From assembly GCA_010909725.1 (NCBI GenBank), contig JAACMV010000016.1:659501-723500 (forward strand): a DNA stretch of 64,000 nt, read 5' to 3'. Shown piece by piece: positions 41,084 through 51,718 of this stretch. Below the pieces are notes generated by a model that worked only from the letters and a program-made list of their open reading frames with translations, ran no database searches and was not told where the DNA came from. This DNA is from Picochlorum sp. 'celeri'. Lineage: Eukaryota; Chlorophyta; Trebouxiophyceae. The translations under genes were made by a program, and so were the position numbers. The number at the start of each line of letters is the position of its first letter. The first letter of the stretch is position 1.

Positions 41084-44038
41084 TTACTCCCACGCATCAA
41101 TCTCATCACGAGCAGAGGGCAGGGACGATAACTTGACGTCGTCAGACATGTCCATTAGCCCACTCTTTTCGAGATCCTCCGAACTGTTCTCAACACTCAT
41201 GATATCCTCAAGATCCATGCTGCTGAGAATATACTGAGGAGTAACACTATTCTCGTTCTTATACGTCGCAGAGGCCACTTCGAACAAACCCTGTTTGCCG
41301 CCGAGACCTGTTGATTGTGCAACAGAGGAGGAAACATGCTCCTGCCACTGAGATGTACCAGATGCTGGGCTCGTCTGGGCTAGTTGGTACCCTAATTGCT
41401 CTGCCAATTCGTACACCCCTCCCCATTTTTCTATAGCCCTCGCAATATCGAAGCGCATGGCCCTCACAAAGTCATTCTTCAATGGCAGACCCCTGGTGGC
41501 AAATCGCTACTGAGGATGAACTCGTCAATCTCATGCTTCACATTCTCCTATGGAATTCCAATATCCCCGCGGCTTTCGTGAGCGACTTTTTGATCCCCAT
41601 CCCATCCGTTTTTGCCACATGGGAAGCACCACCATGTGCAGACAGAGCCTTTTCTAAATTGTGCGATGAGAAGCTCTCAACTCGGACCGTGACGGAATCA
41701 TCCTGGTATCTGCATAGGTTGCTTCCAATTCATCACGAAGCACCTCGAAATTTTTAATCATGTCTGCAAACATTCGTACAATATGATTGGCATCCCCATA
41801 GGTTGCTATGCGTCAAAAAGATTTGAAAAAGTCAACAACGCGACGTACCTCCAAGTTTGGGCCTCTGCCTTGTTGGCACTATCACTCCGCCATCCTGCCT
41901 CAATGCGACGTCGTTCTACCCTCGTGTTTTGATGGCCATCAGGTTGTTGGGCATATCTTCAAACACCATTCCTCCAGCAGCGGTTCAATGAAGCCACAAC
42001 ATGGATGCCTGGGTTGGTATGATGATCTCAACAGCATATTTCAACAGTGTCTGGGGACCAGCATAATCCTCCTGGACATCACCTACTACTTCTTGCATCG
42101 CCCATTTCCCCTGGAATTTCTCGACATCCCCCTGCCACTTGTCGAAACTGGACTTCGCTGCACACACAGACAGAGAGATACATGTTGTTGATTAACTCCA
42201 CTCCTAGTATCATCATCATCATCATCATCATGATTTATATGGGTATCGACATAAGATCCATCGTAGGTAGTAACTCACCTGAATGGCTTTTCAACCAGGT
42301 CCATAACAGATCGGCATGAAGGCACATGTAAAACTATTCTTGTATCCAACCTGCCTCACTCGCACCACATTTTCAGGCGCTGCTCTGGGAATTCTGATTC
42401 GCTCACTAGAAGCCAGGTTGGGAATGAAAACTCTGCAAGCCTATTGTAGTCTGTGAGGACATCCCATACAAGCGAGCGAGGTGCATTGATCCTAATTGCT
42501 GCAATGGACCTCGATGCAAATAATCCAGGCCATCAAGCCTCCTCAAATGAATTTCAATATCGTCATTATTGTCCTTCTGTGACGAGTTTTTTTCTGGGGT
42601 CGCCTGAATCAACCCCAGAAAACATCAAGGCTTTTATTATTGTCACCTGCTGCTAGAAAAGCGCTCCTTGTACAATCCCCTCTTGGCATGGACATGGTCA
42701 CACATTGCTATCATCATCATCATCTCTTCCCAGAACATCTCTCCCGGAAGAAGTCTTCTTTTTCTGCTCCAATTCATCATTGAGAGCTTCTTTCACAGAC
42801 ACATTTTCCGGAGCTCCTGAAGGTGGCAAAGGCACCCATGCAGTTCCCAAATAGGCAGACTTGGCTGCATCCATCACTGCCAAGCGATTCTGTCTTTCTG
42901 CTGTGATTGGCGCCGATGCTGCATAAGGGGATCCTCGGGGCCAAAATGGACCTTTCGAAGGCAATCGCGCCTCATCATCATCATCTTGCTCATTATTCTC
43001 TCTGGAAGCATTCTCTATGGGCTGTGGAATGTCTGGGTTGACCTCTGTCCCAACCCAAGATGCCAATCCCGATGCTTTCAACCTTGCCTCAGACACAGAC
43101 TCTGCTCGAGATGCTATGGCTCTAATATTGGATGGAAGCCCAGCCTTGATGATATATGACGTAATCTGTGAAGGCAAACTGAATCGAGGCTGGATGCAAA
43201 TGTCATACCTCAGAAATGTCGACATCTGTGCCGAGCTCGCCATGTTTGACTCGACAATCCACCGTCCATACAATTCTTCGAAATCACCCGAGATCATTCG
43301 GAACCGCACCTCCCTTCTCCATGACGATGAATCCACCTCTTCCACCTCGAGCTCCGCCTCCGCCTCCAGGCGCCACAGAATGCTCTGACTACACCCAACT
43401 TGACGTAGCCGCGTGACTCCAGGCTTGGCAGATGGCAACCTCTCACAAACCTCCAAATTCGGAACAAACCCTGGCAGAGCTTCATAATTAGTCAACACAC
43501 CCCAAACATCCTCCAATTGAGCTTGCACCCTAACCTCTGCCACAATACGTTTTGACCCATCCTTCCTCTTGTCATCATCATACATGTGGATCCCAGGTGA
43601 TGATTGAGGTACATTATTATTATTAGTAGTAGTAGTACGCCCTCCTACATATGGCAGTATTTTGACATTATCAGAGATCCATAGAAATGAAAAAAGAAAG
43701 CCAATCTCTACTGTGGATTGACAATCAATCATTGAGAGATAACTCGTACCTTGTTGTTGTTGTTCTCCTGCATCATTGACCAGTGCTCCATGGATGATGC
43801 ATCCTTTCTCCTTCTTCTTCTTCTTCTTCTTCTTCTTCAACACATGAGGAAATGATGACGATGATGATGAGAATCGTGCACCATGTACATCGCCATGTGC
43901 AACAACAAAGAGACTCTTTTGTGCTATAGAACGCCTTTGCCTCAAAGAAGAAGAACCTGAAGGCCTCTGTCCTCTACACACTTGATGCTGTAGAAAGGCT
44001 GGCACATGCACCGTGAGTATGCTACGCTCCACTGCCAT
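41084..44038 (-). pseudogene. HCF145-like gene, frameshifted second copy
   Basis: Start codon, transit peptide, first intron and first SRPBCC domain are intact (from 44,038 to about 42,700), nearly identical in protein to copy 1. At about 42,700 a one-base loss (relative to CAATGGTGTGACC of copy 1) shifts the frame and ends it as DDDDDSNV. More 1-2-nt indels break the second SRPBCC domain (42,330-42,670), exon 3 (41,880-42,010) and the TMR region (41,480-41,670). The last exon end (41,084-41,482) is again open. Either a recent pseudogene or a copy whose assembly consensus holds uncorrected indels; silent substitutions show that it is a real separate locus. Confidence 0.75.
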
Positions 44039-44347
44039 CTACAATCCTACTTTTATCGATTCATTTGTCCTCTTCTAGTGATAATAAAATGCGATACTCG
44101 TCTTCAGCGTCGTTGTCAAGCATCCACAGGCTGTCTTCTCTTGTTGTCATCGGAAAATGCTCCCCGACTCTGTCCGTCTTTGGCGAATCCTACTACGATG
44201 AATCTATGGCTATCCTACTTGGTAGTAAAGACTTTATTGGAGAATGTTTACAAATGAAATACCATCGAGGCAGCCCTGTGGATGGTTCAAAACGACGCTC
44301 TGTAGGTGTTGCCCTCCTCCAATGCTCATGGTCCAAGGTTGGCCTGA

Positions 44348-44984
44348 TGAGATACTGCATGCAGTGTGGATCATCACCTGTTGCTAGACTGGACAGCAAC
44401 TGCTCTCATCAATCAGAGACTCTGATTCAGAGCACACAGCATGCATGCAGTCTGCTCTCCAGTGGTCCGGGGAGCCTTTCTCTCATCATCAAGAAGGAAG
44501 AAGAAGCCAAGAAGAATGGAATATAACAATAATAATCGACCATCTTGTGTCCTTCAAACAGAGGTGTTGATGGGAAGAGAAAGATACGATGGGCTGTCCT
44601 GAAATCGGTCAAACCATCCCATCATAGTACATCCATGACCGATCATCACGAATGATTGGGTTGGCAAAATCCCACACTGATCCCAATCCATTGGATAGAC
44701 AAAATCTCGTCTGCCTCGGCAAGGTGCTGTTATTTTCTTCTGTACAACGCTTGGTCGCATCACCCGTGAAAAATGCAATCAACAGCTTCAATTAGCCGTA
44801 CATCGGCCTTCGTTGGTCGCTCTAGGGCTCAGGTGCGTGTGATGAACATGGATTCCGTCGATTGCTTGGACAAGAGTCTTGCTCTCTCTCAGCACGCGAA
44901 AAGACGACTCATATGTTTTGATTATTAAAAGAATAAAATAGTCATAGGATCACGTGTATACCATGTGCAGGCCAGACGCTCTGC
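44348..44984. other. Intergenic region, no gene recognised
   Basis: Unique sequence between duplication copy 2 and the light-harvesting remnant. It might hold a lost 5' exon for the latter, but none could be recognised. Confidence 0.4.
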
Positions 44985-45651
44985 AGTGACTGTGTATGCT
45001 GCTGCTTCGCCTCTGTGGCAACCAGGAAGCACACCACCAGCCCATCTCGATGGATCTCTTCCAGGAGACTTTGGATTCGATCCTTTGAACCTTGGAGCAA
45101 AACAAGGCTGCTCTGGACTGGTACCGTAATGCCGAGCTTCAGACGGACGCTTGGGCCATGGCTGGTGTTGCTGGCATCTTGATTCCAAACATCCTCACCA
45201 AGGCTGGCGGTGTTGGATGTTCCAGACTGGTTTGTGGCTGGAAAGATTGCCCAGGAGAACTCTGCAATTCCATTCTCTTCTCTGCTCATGGTTCAGCTCT
45301 TCCTTCAACAACTTTGTTGAGATCAAGCGTTGGGAGGACATGAAGAACCCAGGAAGCCAGGCAGAGCCAGGATCATTCCTCGGATTCGAGTCTGCTTTCA
45401 AGGGAACTGGAGTTTCTGGATATCCAGGAGGTCCATTCGATCCTCTCGGCCTTGCATCTGGATCCAAAGAGAGCGTTGATGACCTCAAACTGAAGAGATT
45501 AAGAATGGTCGCCTTGCCATGGTGGCCTTCCTTGGATTCGTTGCACAGCAGGCTGCCACAGGAAAGGGACCAGTCGACAACTTGTTGGATCATATCGCCT
45601 CTCCATGGGCAGTGAACTTTTGCACAAACGGAGTCTCCCTTCCAGTGAGCA
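44985..45651 (+). pseudogene. Light-harvesting chlorophyll-binding protein (LHC) remnant, four frameshifts
   Basis: Protein blocks occur in order but in changing frames: [30 protein letters not shown], then [19 protein letters not shown] and WAMAGVAGILIPNIL (first helix area), DVPDWFVAGKIAQENSAIP, FNNFVEIKRWEDMKNPGSQ, GYPGGPFDPLGLASGS, and the last helix [19 protein letters not shown] with [17 protein letters not shown]. Shifts lie near 45,090, 45,220, 45,305 and 45,500, each of 1-2 nt. The ENGR helix motif and FDPL loops are those of Lhca-type plastid antenna proteins in thylakoids. An acceptor-like CCATGTGCAG precedes the block, so a transit-peptide exon would lie upstream; I did not find it. 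Pseudogene, or an unpolished multi-copy gene. Confidence 0.75.
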
Positions 45652-45723
45652 TTTTCTAAGTTAGAAAGCACTGTTATACACTGTGCTTGCATAAGAATAC
45701 ACTTTTAGACGAATGTAAAGCGT

Positions 45724-46079
45724 TCAATTCGACAATGCGCGCTTTCGAGCCTCTTCTTCCTCTTGCATTGCTTTTTCCAACCGCTCCTCATACGGCGTGG
45801 TGCAGACCCGAATCGGTTTATCAATGGCATTACTTGCTGCCTGCAGGTCAAGGCACACACAAGGGTCAGAAGGGCATCTGAAATACGAAAACCAGACTCA
45901 GACTCCCTACCTGAGTTATCAATCCCTATTATTTGTTCATTATTTTCATCAAATACAAATTTGCAGCCAGCGTGTGGTGGAGTTGCTGGCTCTGGATGGC
46001 TCTTTGAGTCTTGGTCGTTGGGCATTTGCCCAACATCCTCCAGGACGTTTGGCTTTCCCAAACAACACAGAAACACCAT
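45724..46079 (-). CDS. Small 2-exon protein, unknown
   Basis: Exon 1 46,079-45,911 and exon 2 45,836-45,724 (74-nt intron GTAGGG...GGCAG) give 93 residues. The N terminus MVFLCCLGKPN has a Cys pair that could be palmitoylated. The middle reads CKFVFDENNEQIIGIDNS, then after the junction KPIRVCTTPYEERLEKAMQ and a charged helix EEEEARKRALSN. I do not recognise the family. The frame continuity across a well-formed intron, and the sensible charged-helix end, argue for a real gene. It follows the PanK-DUF89 gene by 53 bp on the same strand. Confidence 0.55.
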
Positions 46080-46131
46080 ATTTGTGTGTCTATATATTTT
46101 ATATGTATTAAATAAATAATAAATCGACAAT

Positions 46132-48837
46132 TTAGGGCACACCATTGTCAAAACGACAGATACACTCGTATACATTGCCGTTGAAAAGGCGCGATGCGAG
46201 GTGCTTGTTCTTGATCATGGCCAATTTGAGCACGTCACACTTTAGCTTTGCCGCAAAGTTTGTGTGGATCGATCTACCCATACCTTCTATAATGACGAGA
46301 TCTGTCCCGACTGTGGCATCTGCCACGTCCTTGCTCACACGAGTGAGATCCAGGCATGGGCTGCCCTGGCCATTCTCGACAACATACAGCCGGGGCTCTC
46401 TGGTAGCATCTGTTCTCGGCTGAGAATGCAAGGATGGCAGCGCTGGTACTGGACTGTCTTCTTTAGGGCTTTCCGATGACGATGGAGGACTGGAATCGTT
46501 TCCGATGAGCATGGAGGACAAGTTTGTCATGGACGAGGGTCGTTGCATCATGCCAGGAGGAGGAGGAACACGGCCTCCATTGGCCACTTGTGCCGCAATC
46601 GCTGCCTTTCTCGCCTCTTTCATGATTGGACATATGTCTGAAGCTCTATCAACGACATCCACTAATTCGTTCAAGGTGATATCGTTTATGGCTGGGAGGG
46701 AATTGGCAGCCAAAACAACTTCACCTCCTCCTCTCAATATTTCCCGTGCCAGGGGAAAACAGCCAAGGACGACATCTGCCCCTGCATTGTCAACAAAGAT
46801 GAGACATCTGCGGTACGGGAATTTGAATTGCCCTTTTCCGTTGGTGTCCAAATCGCTCTTCGAAAGCCACACTTCGGCAAAGTCTGTGAGGTCATCAACC
46901 CTCCATGGTCGCTGGCTCAATCGTTCCCGAGCATGCTTGTACATTTCCAAAATAGTCGCTGTGTGATACAAATCTACGCACGCTTTGGCACCCCAATCAA
47001 AAATATTTGCTGCAAGTACACCCTGGACCAATGACAACAGACGCGCAGGCGGTTCCAAGGTGTCAAGCTCGGCAAGCAAATCTGGCAGGGCCTCGAGCGC
47101 TGCAGCATTCTCACGAGCCTTGTCCATGCGATATACATCATCAAATCCAGCCTCACGCAAACATTCTTCTCTCACTTCAAAAAGGTCAGAAAGATTTATT
47201 TGACCGAAAGAGCTTGACTGACTGCGGTATTTGGACAGGTACGAGTCTAATGATCTCCCAAATGAGGCTGCCCTCTGTATGGCATCCTTGGTGTTCTGTT
47301 GGCTTGATGCAGCCTTCTCCATCACTGTAGGTATTTGATCCTGTAAAACCCCAACCCAATATGCCATCTCAGCCGCATCTGCGTTGATGTCGATCGTATT
47401 TGCAACATACTTGCAACTTGTTGCGAGGAGAGGAAATGGCTCGCAGGTGGGCGTAAAATGCAACACCCCAACATGAAGATCAAACTTTTGCGACTGTAGT
47501 TCCTCAGATCCAGAATATTTAGGATGCGTTTCGAGCTGTGCAAGAGCGAGCTCGTGCTCTGTTTTGGCCGCCTCTGTAGCAGGCCTGACAGTCTCAATGA
47601 ATTTGTCCACCCAAGCTTCAGACTTCTGTCCACTCTCCTCTCCATCCGAATTTTCGAGAGAGAATTTCTCCACGAAGCGAGCTCTTACTTTACTAGCTTC
47701 TGATGTCTTGTCTTTAACAGGTGAAATACCAGGAACGGCTTGCACCCTCATAAAGGCCCCCATCGCGCCAAGGAATCCCTCGTGCCGCAAGAACATGGCT
47801 CCCATTTCCCCCTGTGACCAAAACCGAATAGCATACGATATCGTTTCCATGGTATATAAATGACCCCGAATGAAAAATCCACCAAAGAAAATCCTGGACA
47901 GATTGTATCGCTTGGCGTTGAGATAGGCCAACTGCCCAATATTGTATGAAATCATTCTCAACAGACTCATGGCAATGTCTGCTGGATTGTAATCCTCAAG
48001 ATTCTTCTCACTATGCAGCACCTTTCCAAACGAAGATGCTATTGTATTCGCAGATAATCCTATAGACGCATAATCGCGGCCTCCATAGATGTCTCCAACC
48101 AACATGTCCACATTGGAATTATCCCCATGCGATGACAGCTCCAGCATCTCATCAAATGAGCTACACCCAGTCAACAATCTCCCCAACCCCCAAAACGTCC
48201 CTCCACCCATATTAGTTCCACTAATTCTCTGGTACTCCCCCTCCCCATCCACGCGCACCATGGACACGCCACTCCCAATATTCACCAGCAGATAGGGATA
48301 CACAGTCCCAGGATCAATATCAATAAAAGAAATCTCCCCATTCTCATACTGGAATGCCTCATTCCTCACAGCCTGCAAAAGAAAATTACACCCAGACACC
48401 ATGCACGCCATCTCATCCTCCCGCTCCAGAATAATCCCCAATCTCTCCCTGAACAACTCTGCATACTTGAATGCCCCTCCCCCAGTAGCTTTGACTCTCA
48501 TAGGCTTTCCAGAGTTCCTTCTCTTATGCAGCCGCTTGTTCTCTATAAAATCCATGCAATCATGTATCCTTGATGTCTCAAACTTCTCAAAACGAAGCTT
48601 GCCGCCCCCAGACTCGAGGGGATTCCTCACAAAGTAGGCCAACTTGATTAATGACCCACCGATATCCAGAGCTATGTGGGACACATACTCACTCTGATGG
48701 GGCAGAAATATACTAGGAGCATCCTTTCTATTCTCACCTGCGCCATACAATGCAATACTCACCCACCCATGCCTGAGCCAGTCAACGACAGCGGCATTCG
48801 CATACCTGAGAGCAGAGGACCGCACCGTGGAGACCAT
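46132..48837 (-). CDS. PANK2: Pantothenate kinase (type II) fused to DUF89 phosphatase
   Basis: Single long frame of 901 residues. The N-terminal part is a type II pantothenate kinase: the phosphate-binding IALDIGGSLIKLAYF (about 55-69), KATGGGAFKYAELF and NIGSGVSMVRVDG motifs, and GGTFWGLGRLLTG. It performs the first step of coenzyme A synthesis. The C-terminal part is a DUF89 metal-dependent phosphatase (LIFVDNAGADVVLGCFPLA, EVVLAANSLPAINDIT, VIIEGMGRSIHTNF), which in plants and animals acts on 4'-phosphopantetheine and related metabolites. The two-domain layout is that of plant PANK2. Residues 26-48 are encoded by a 69-nt stretch (48,762-48,694) with perfect GTGAGT and CAG ends that could be spliced out without frame change. 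Start ATG is the first in frame; a further upstream exon cannot be excluded. Confidence 0.9.
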   Translation of the reverse strand: MVSTVRSSALRYANAAVVDWLRHGWVSIALYGAGENRKDAPSIFLPHQSEYVSHIALDIGGSLIKLAYFVRNPLESGGGKLRFEKFETSRIHDCMDFIENKRLHKRRNSGKPMRVKATGGGAFKYAELFRERLGIILEREDEMACMVSGCNFLLQAVRNEAFQYENGEISFIDIDPGTVYPYLLVNIGSGVSMVRVDGEGEYQRISGTNMGGGTFWGLGRLLTGCSSFDEMLELSSHGDNSNVDMLVGDIYGGRDYASIGLSANTIASSFGKVLHSEKNLEDYNPADIAMSLLRMISYNIGQLAYLNAKRYNLSRIFFGGFFIRGHLYTMETISYAIRFWSQGEMGAMFLRHEGFLGAMGAFMRVQAVPGISPVKDKTSEASKVRARFVEKFSLENSDGEESGQKSEAWVDKFIETVRPATEAAKTEHELALAQLETHPKYSGSEELQSQKFDLHVGVLHFTPTCEPFPLLATSCKYVANTIDINADAAEMAYWVGVLQDQIPTVMEKAASSQQNTKDAIQRAASFGRSLDSYLSKYRSQSSSFGQINLSDLFEVREECLREAGFDDVYRMDKARENAAALEALPDLLAELDTLEPPARLLSLVQGVLAANIFDWGAKACVDLYHTATILEMYKHARERLSQRPWRVDDLTDFAEVWLSKSDLDTNGKGQFKFPYRRCLIFVDNAGADVVLGCFPLAREILRGGGEVVLAANSLPAINDITLNELVDVVDRASDICPIMKEARKAAIAAQVANGGRVPPPPGMMQRPSSMTNLSSMLIGNDSSPPSSSESPKEDSPVPALPSLHSQPRTDATREPRLYVVENGQGSPCLDLTRVSKDVADATVGTDLVIIEGMGRSIHTNFAAKLKCDVLKLAMIKNKHLASRLFNGNVYECICRFDNGVP

Positions 48838-49359
48838 TCCTGACTGATCTGGGCCCCCTTGACATTGATATGGTCATGATACTCATCCAAAGATGAGCGA
48901 TGTCCCCCAAGACTCTGTCTATCGACAGTCTCGGGACCCTCCCTATCCTGGTCTTTTTCGAAACCTTGTTCCATTCCCACTCATCTACTAATCCATCCCT
49001 TATAGAACCTGCGTGAAGAGTTGATGGATGAATTCTATTAATGCCATGGGCATTGCTGTTGCTGTTCTTGTTCAATGCAATGAGGTCTCTGACTTTGACT
49101 TGAGCCATCCCAGCTGCACTGCAGCTGAGAAATCTAAGGACTGGAATTGGCAAGGGTCCAATCCATCCCTGGTATCGCTAGCAGAACAATTATTACTGAA
49201 TAAAACTTTTTTATTATCAAGTATTCGAAGAGAACCATGCCCTCATTACAGCAGAAACAACAAAGCCATTGAGAGAGATTCGCTCACGGAATTGGTTAGA
49301 AACTACAGGCTATTCTTACACACCCTGCTACTAGGGGAATATTTATATAGATAGACACC
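48838..49359. promoter_or_regulatory. Divergent intergenic region PanK / PEX13
   Basis: Between two divergent genes, so it presumably carries both promoters. Overlapping open frames on the minus strand (48,759-49,153) have no recognised domain. An AT-rich TATTTATATAG lies only 12-22 bp before the PEX13 ATG. Confidence 0.4.
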
Positions 49360-50145
49360 ATGTCGACGCCGGGGAGCACTGTGTCACGGCCGAAACCGTG
49401 GGAGCGACAGAGTCGAGTAGAGGGGACGTCGTCTCCTGCTGCGGAGGGGGCAGCCAAGCCATGGGAAGCATCGCGACCTGCGTCATCTGTGGAGACTGTG
49501 GTGCCAGAGTCGTCGGCGGGGCCGTCTCAGCAGCCGGCTGCGAGGCCTTGGGAGGCGGGTCATGGGAATCAGGGTGGGGTGATGACGACAGGGAGTCCGT
49601 ACTACTACCAGAGGCCTGGGAGTTATGGGTTGTATGGGAATAGTGGCATGTATGGCAATAGCGGTATGTATGGGAATAGCAATATGTATGGCAACAGTAT
49701 GTATGGCAATGGCGGTATGTATGGCAACAGTATGTACGGCAATAGCATGTATGGTGGCAGTATGTACGGGCCCTATAGCAGCATGTATGGCATGAATCCC
49801 ATGGGCAGTATGTATGGCCGTCCCATGCCGGGTGGAGGAGATCCCAACGCACCTTCAGCGTGGCAGGCCATGTTGGGTGGCATTGGCAGCATGGTTCACT
49901 TTTTTGGCAGGCTGTCCTTCTTGGTGGATGAGAATGCACATGCTGTGCACTTTTTCATCAGTGCATTGTTACAATTACTAGATAGGTTTGGATCTCTGTA
50001 TGGAGAGCTGGCCAGATTCATACTGCGACTGTTGGGGTTGCGTAGAAAGGAATCCACCATGCAGCACAAGGAGGCCAGCAGCATGCAGCATGTTGAAAAT
50101 CCAAAGACATTTGATGCGACGTGGCAGAATACAATGCGCAATTGA
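49360..50145 (+). CDS. PEX13: Peroxin 13 (PEX13), SH3-less
   Basis: 261 residues, no intron. PEX13 is a peroxisomal membrane component of the import docking complex. The N terminus repeats the element PKPWE/AKPWE/ARPWE found near the start of PEX13 proteins. A Tyr/Gly/Met-rich region follows (about 85-155) with more than ten repeats of the type MYGNS, comparable with the YG-rich region that forms the phase-separated import conduit. Then comes the conserved membrane part: FGRLSFLVDENAHAVHFF and SALLQLLDRFGSLYGELARF. The C terminus ends shortly after, with no SH3 domain, as in plants and unlike yeast and animals. The next gene on the same strand, 118 bp away, encodes an MDHAR with a possible peroxisomal signal. 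Confidence 0.85.
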   Translation: MSTPGSTVSRPKPWERQSRVEGTSSPAAEGAAKPWEASRPASSVETVVPESSAGPSQQPAARPWEAGHGNQGGVMTTGSPYYYQRPGSYGLYGNSGMYGNSGMYGNSNMYGNSMYGNGGMYGNSMYGNSMYGGSMYGPYSSMYGMNPMGSMYGRPMPGGGDPNAPSAWQAMLGGIGSMVHFFGRLSFLVDENAHAVHFFISALLQLLDRFGSLYGELARFILRLLGLRRKESTMQHKEASSMQHVENPKTFDATWQNTMRN

Positions 50146-50263
50146 ATTAATCAATGTATATTAATACTTGTAATAGAAAGTGATTCAAATCGAATAAACG
50201 CGGTTTGGGTGGACATTTCTCGACATCCAGCATTATTACGACAAGGATTTGCTTTGGAAATCA

Positions 50264-51626
50264 ATGAGTCATTTCAAATACGTGGTACTTGGAGGAGGTA
50301 ATAGCTCTGGATATGCTGCCAGGCAGTTTGTGAATCTGGGTGGTGGTCCAAGGGAGCTCTGCATCATTACAAATGAAGCCTACGTGTCATACGAGAGGCC
50401 TGCGCTGAGCAAAGCGTACTTGTTTCCAGACAAGCCAGCGAGGCTTCCAGGGTTTCATACCTGTGTTGGTGGCGGTGGTGAACGGCAGGATCCAGACTGG
50501 TATGCCAAGCATGGGATTGAGTTTATGGTGTCAACTCAGGTGACAGAGTTGGACAAGGAAGAAAAGGTTGTCAAGACGGACCAGGGGGAGAGCATTTCGT
50601 ATGATACGCTCATCATCGCGACGGGGGCACGGGTGAGTTTGATGTATCTATTTTCTTCTTCTGACACGTTGATTGAGCATATATACTTGTTGTTTCCATG
50701 CGCAGCCAGTGACTCTGTGGGATCTCAAGGCTCCTGGGGCGGATTTGAAAGGTATATACTACCTCAGGAATGTGCAGGATGCTGACGCACTGATTGATGG
50801 TATTGCAAAGGCCAAAGAAAAAGGTGGCAAGGCGGTCTGTATTGGGGGAGGGTACATTGGGATGGAATGTGCTGCTGCCCTGGCCATGAATAATCTGGAG
50901 GTGACCATGGTGTTTCCTGAATCCAGGCTTTTTGAGAGGCTTTTTACTCCAGAGATTGCCGAATTTTATGAGAAGTTTTACGCAGAAAAGGGCATTACAC
51001 TGGTGAAGGGTGCGCTCTGCAAGTCGCTTGAAGGAGATGAGACTGGATCAGTGACAACAGCAGTGTTGGACAATGGAACCAAAGTACAGTGTGACCTCGT
51101 TGTGGTGGGTATTGGCGCCAGGCCTAATACTGAAATATTCAAAGGGCAAGTTGACCTAGTTGATGGGCCACCGGGAGGTATTAAAGTGAACAGCAAGTTG
51201 CAGACGAGTGATGAAAACATTTATGCAATTGGCGATGTGGCAGCCTTTCCACAGTCCTTGGAAGGGGGCAAGCTGACACGCCAGGAGCACGTGGTGAATT
51301 GTCGGACATCAGCAGCATATGCCATGTCATCAGCCATGGGTGAAAAAGTGGGGGATTACGAGTATTTGCCATACTTTTACAGTAGAGTGTTCTCTCTCTC
51401 GTGGCAGTTCTATGGATCTTCTGATGCAGAGGCAGTGACCCACTTTGGTGACATGGCATCTGGTAAATTCGGTGCTTTCTGGGTCAAAGAAGGGAAGATT
51501 ATCGGTGGATTCTATGAAGGAGGAGATCCTGAAGATTTTTCTGCCCTGAAATCGATTGTTGTCAATCAGCCCAAGGCTCCAGAGAATCTTGCCGATCTGG
51601 GGCTGGGACTTGCTTCCCGCATGTAA
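50264..51626 (+). CDS. MDHAR: Monodehydroascorbate reductase, 2 exons, C-terminal SRM
   Basis: Exons 50,264-50,632 and 50,706-51,626 (73-nt intron GTGAGT...GCGCAG, phase 0) give 429 residues. The FAD-binding motif YVVLGGGNSSGYAARQF starts at residue 5 and the NAD(P)H motif AVCIGGGYIGMECAAALAM is in the middle; NIYAIGDVAAFP is the second FAD contact. Full length matches plant cytosolic/peroxisomal MDHARs, which reduce the ascorbate radical with NAD(P)H. The last residues are LASRM; SRM is an accepted PTS1 variant in plants, suggesting peroxisomal import. The ATG at 50,264 was chosen because the five extra upstream codons begin with TTG. It converges with the LRR gene, 92 bp away. Confidence 0.9.
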
Positions 51627-51718
51627 GGATCCCGTGTCCGCATGCATCGAGCATTCGTGGTACTGTCCATACGATGAGAATACTATGATTTATTTCCATG
51701 CAATACTAATAAATAAAG

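Larger units (their letters stand above)
39545..44347. repeat. Segmental duplication, copy 2 (decayed)
   Basis: Direct-orientation copy of 29,019-34,186 at an offset of about 10.1-10.5 kb. Substitutions plus many 1-2-nt indels, frequently in short homopolymers. The right edge lies at GGTCCAAGGTTGGCCTGA. Confidence 0.85.

Noticed and set aside
46505..46966. Long plus-strand frame of 153 codons opposite PanK-DUF89
   Set aside because: Antisense to a strongly conserved DUF89 domain; no independent support.
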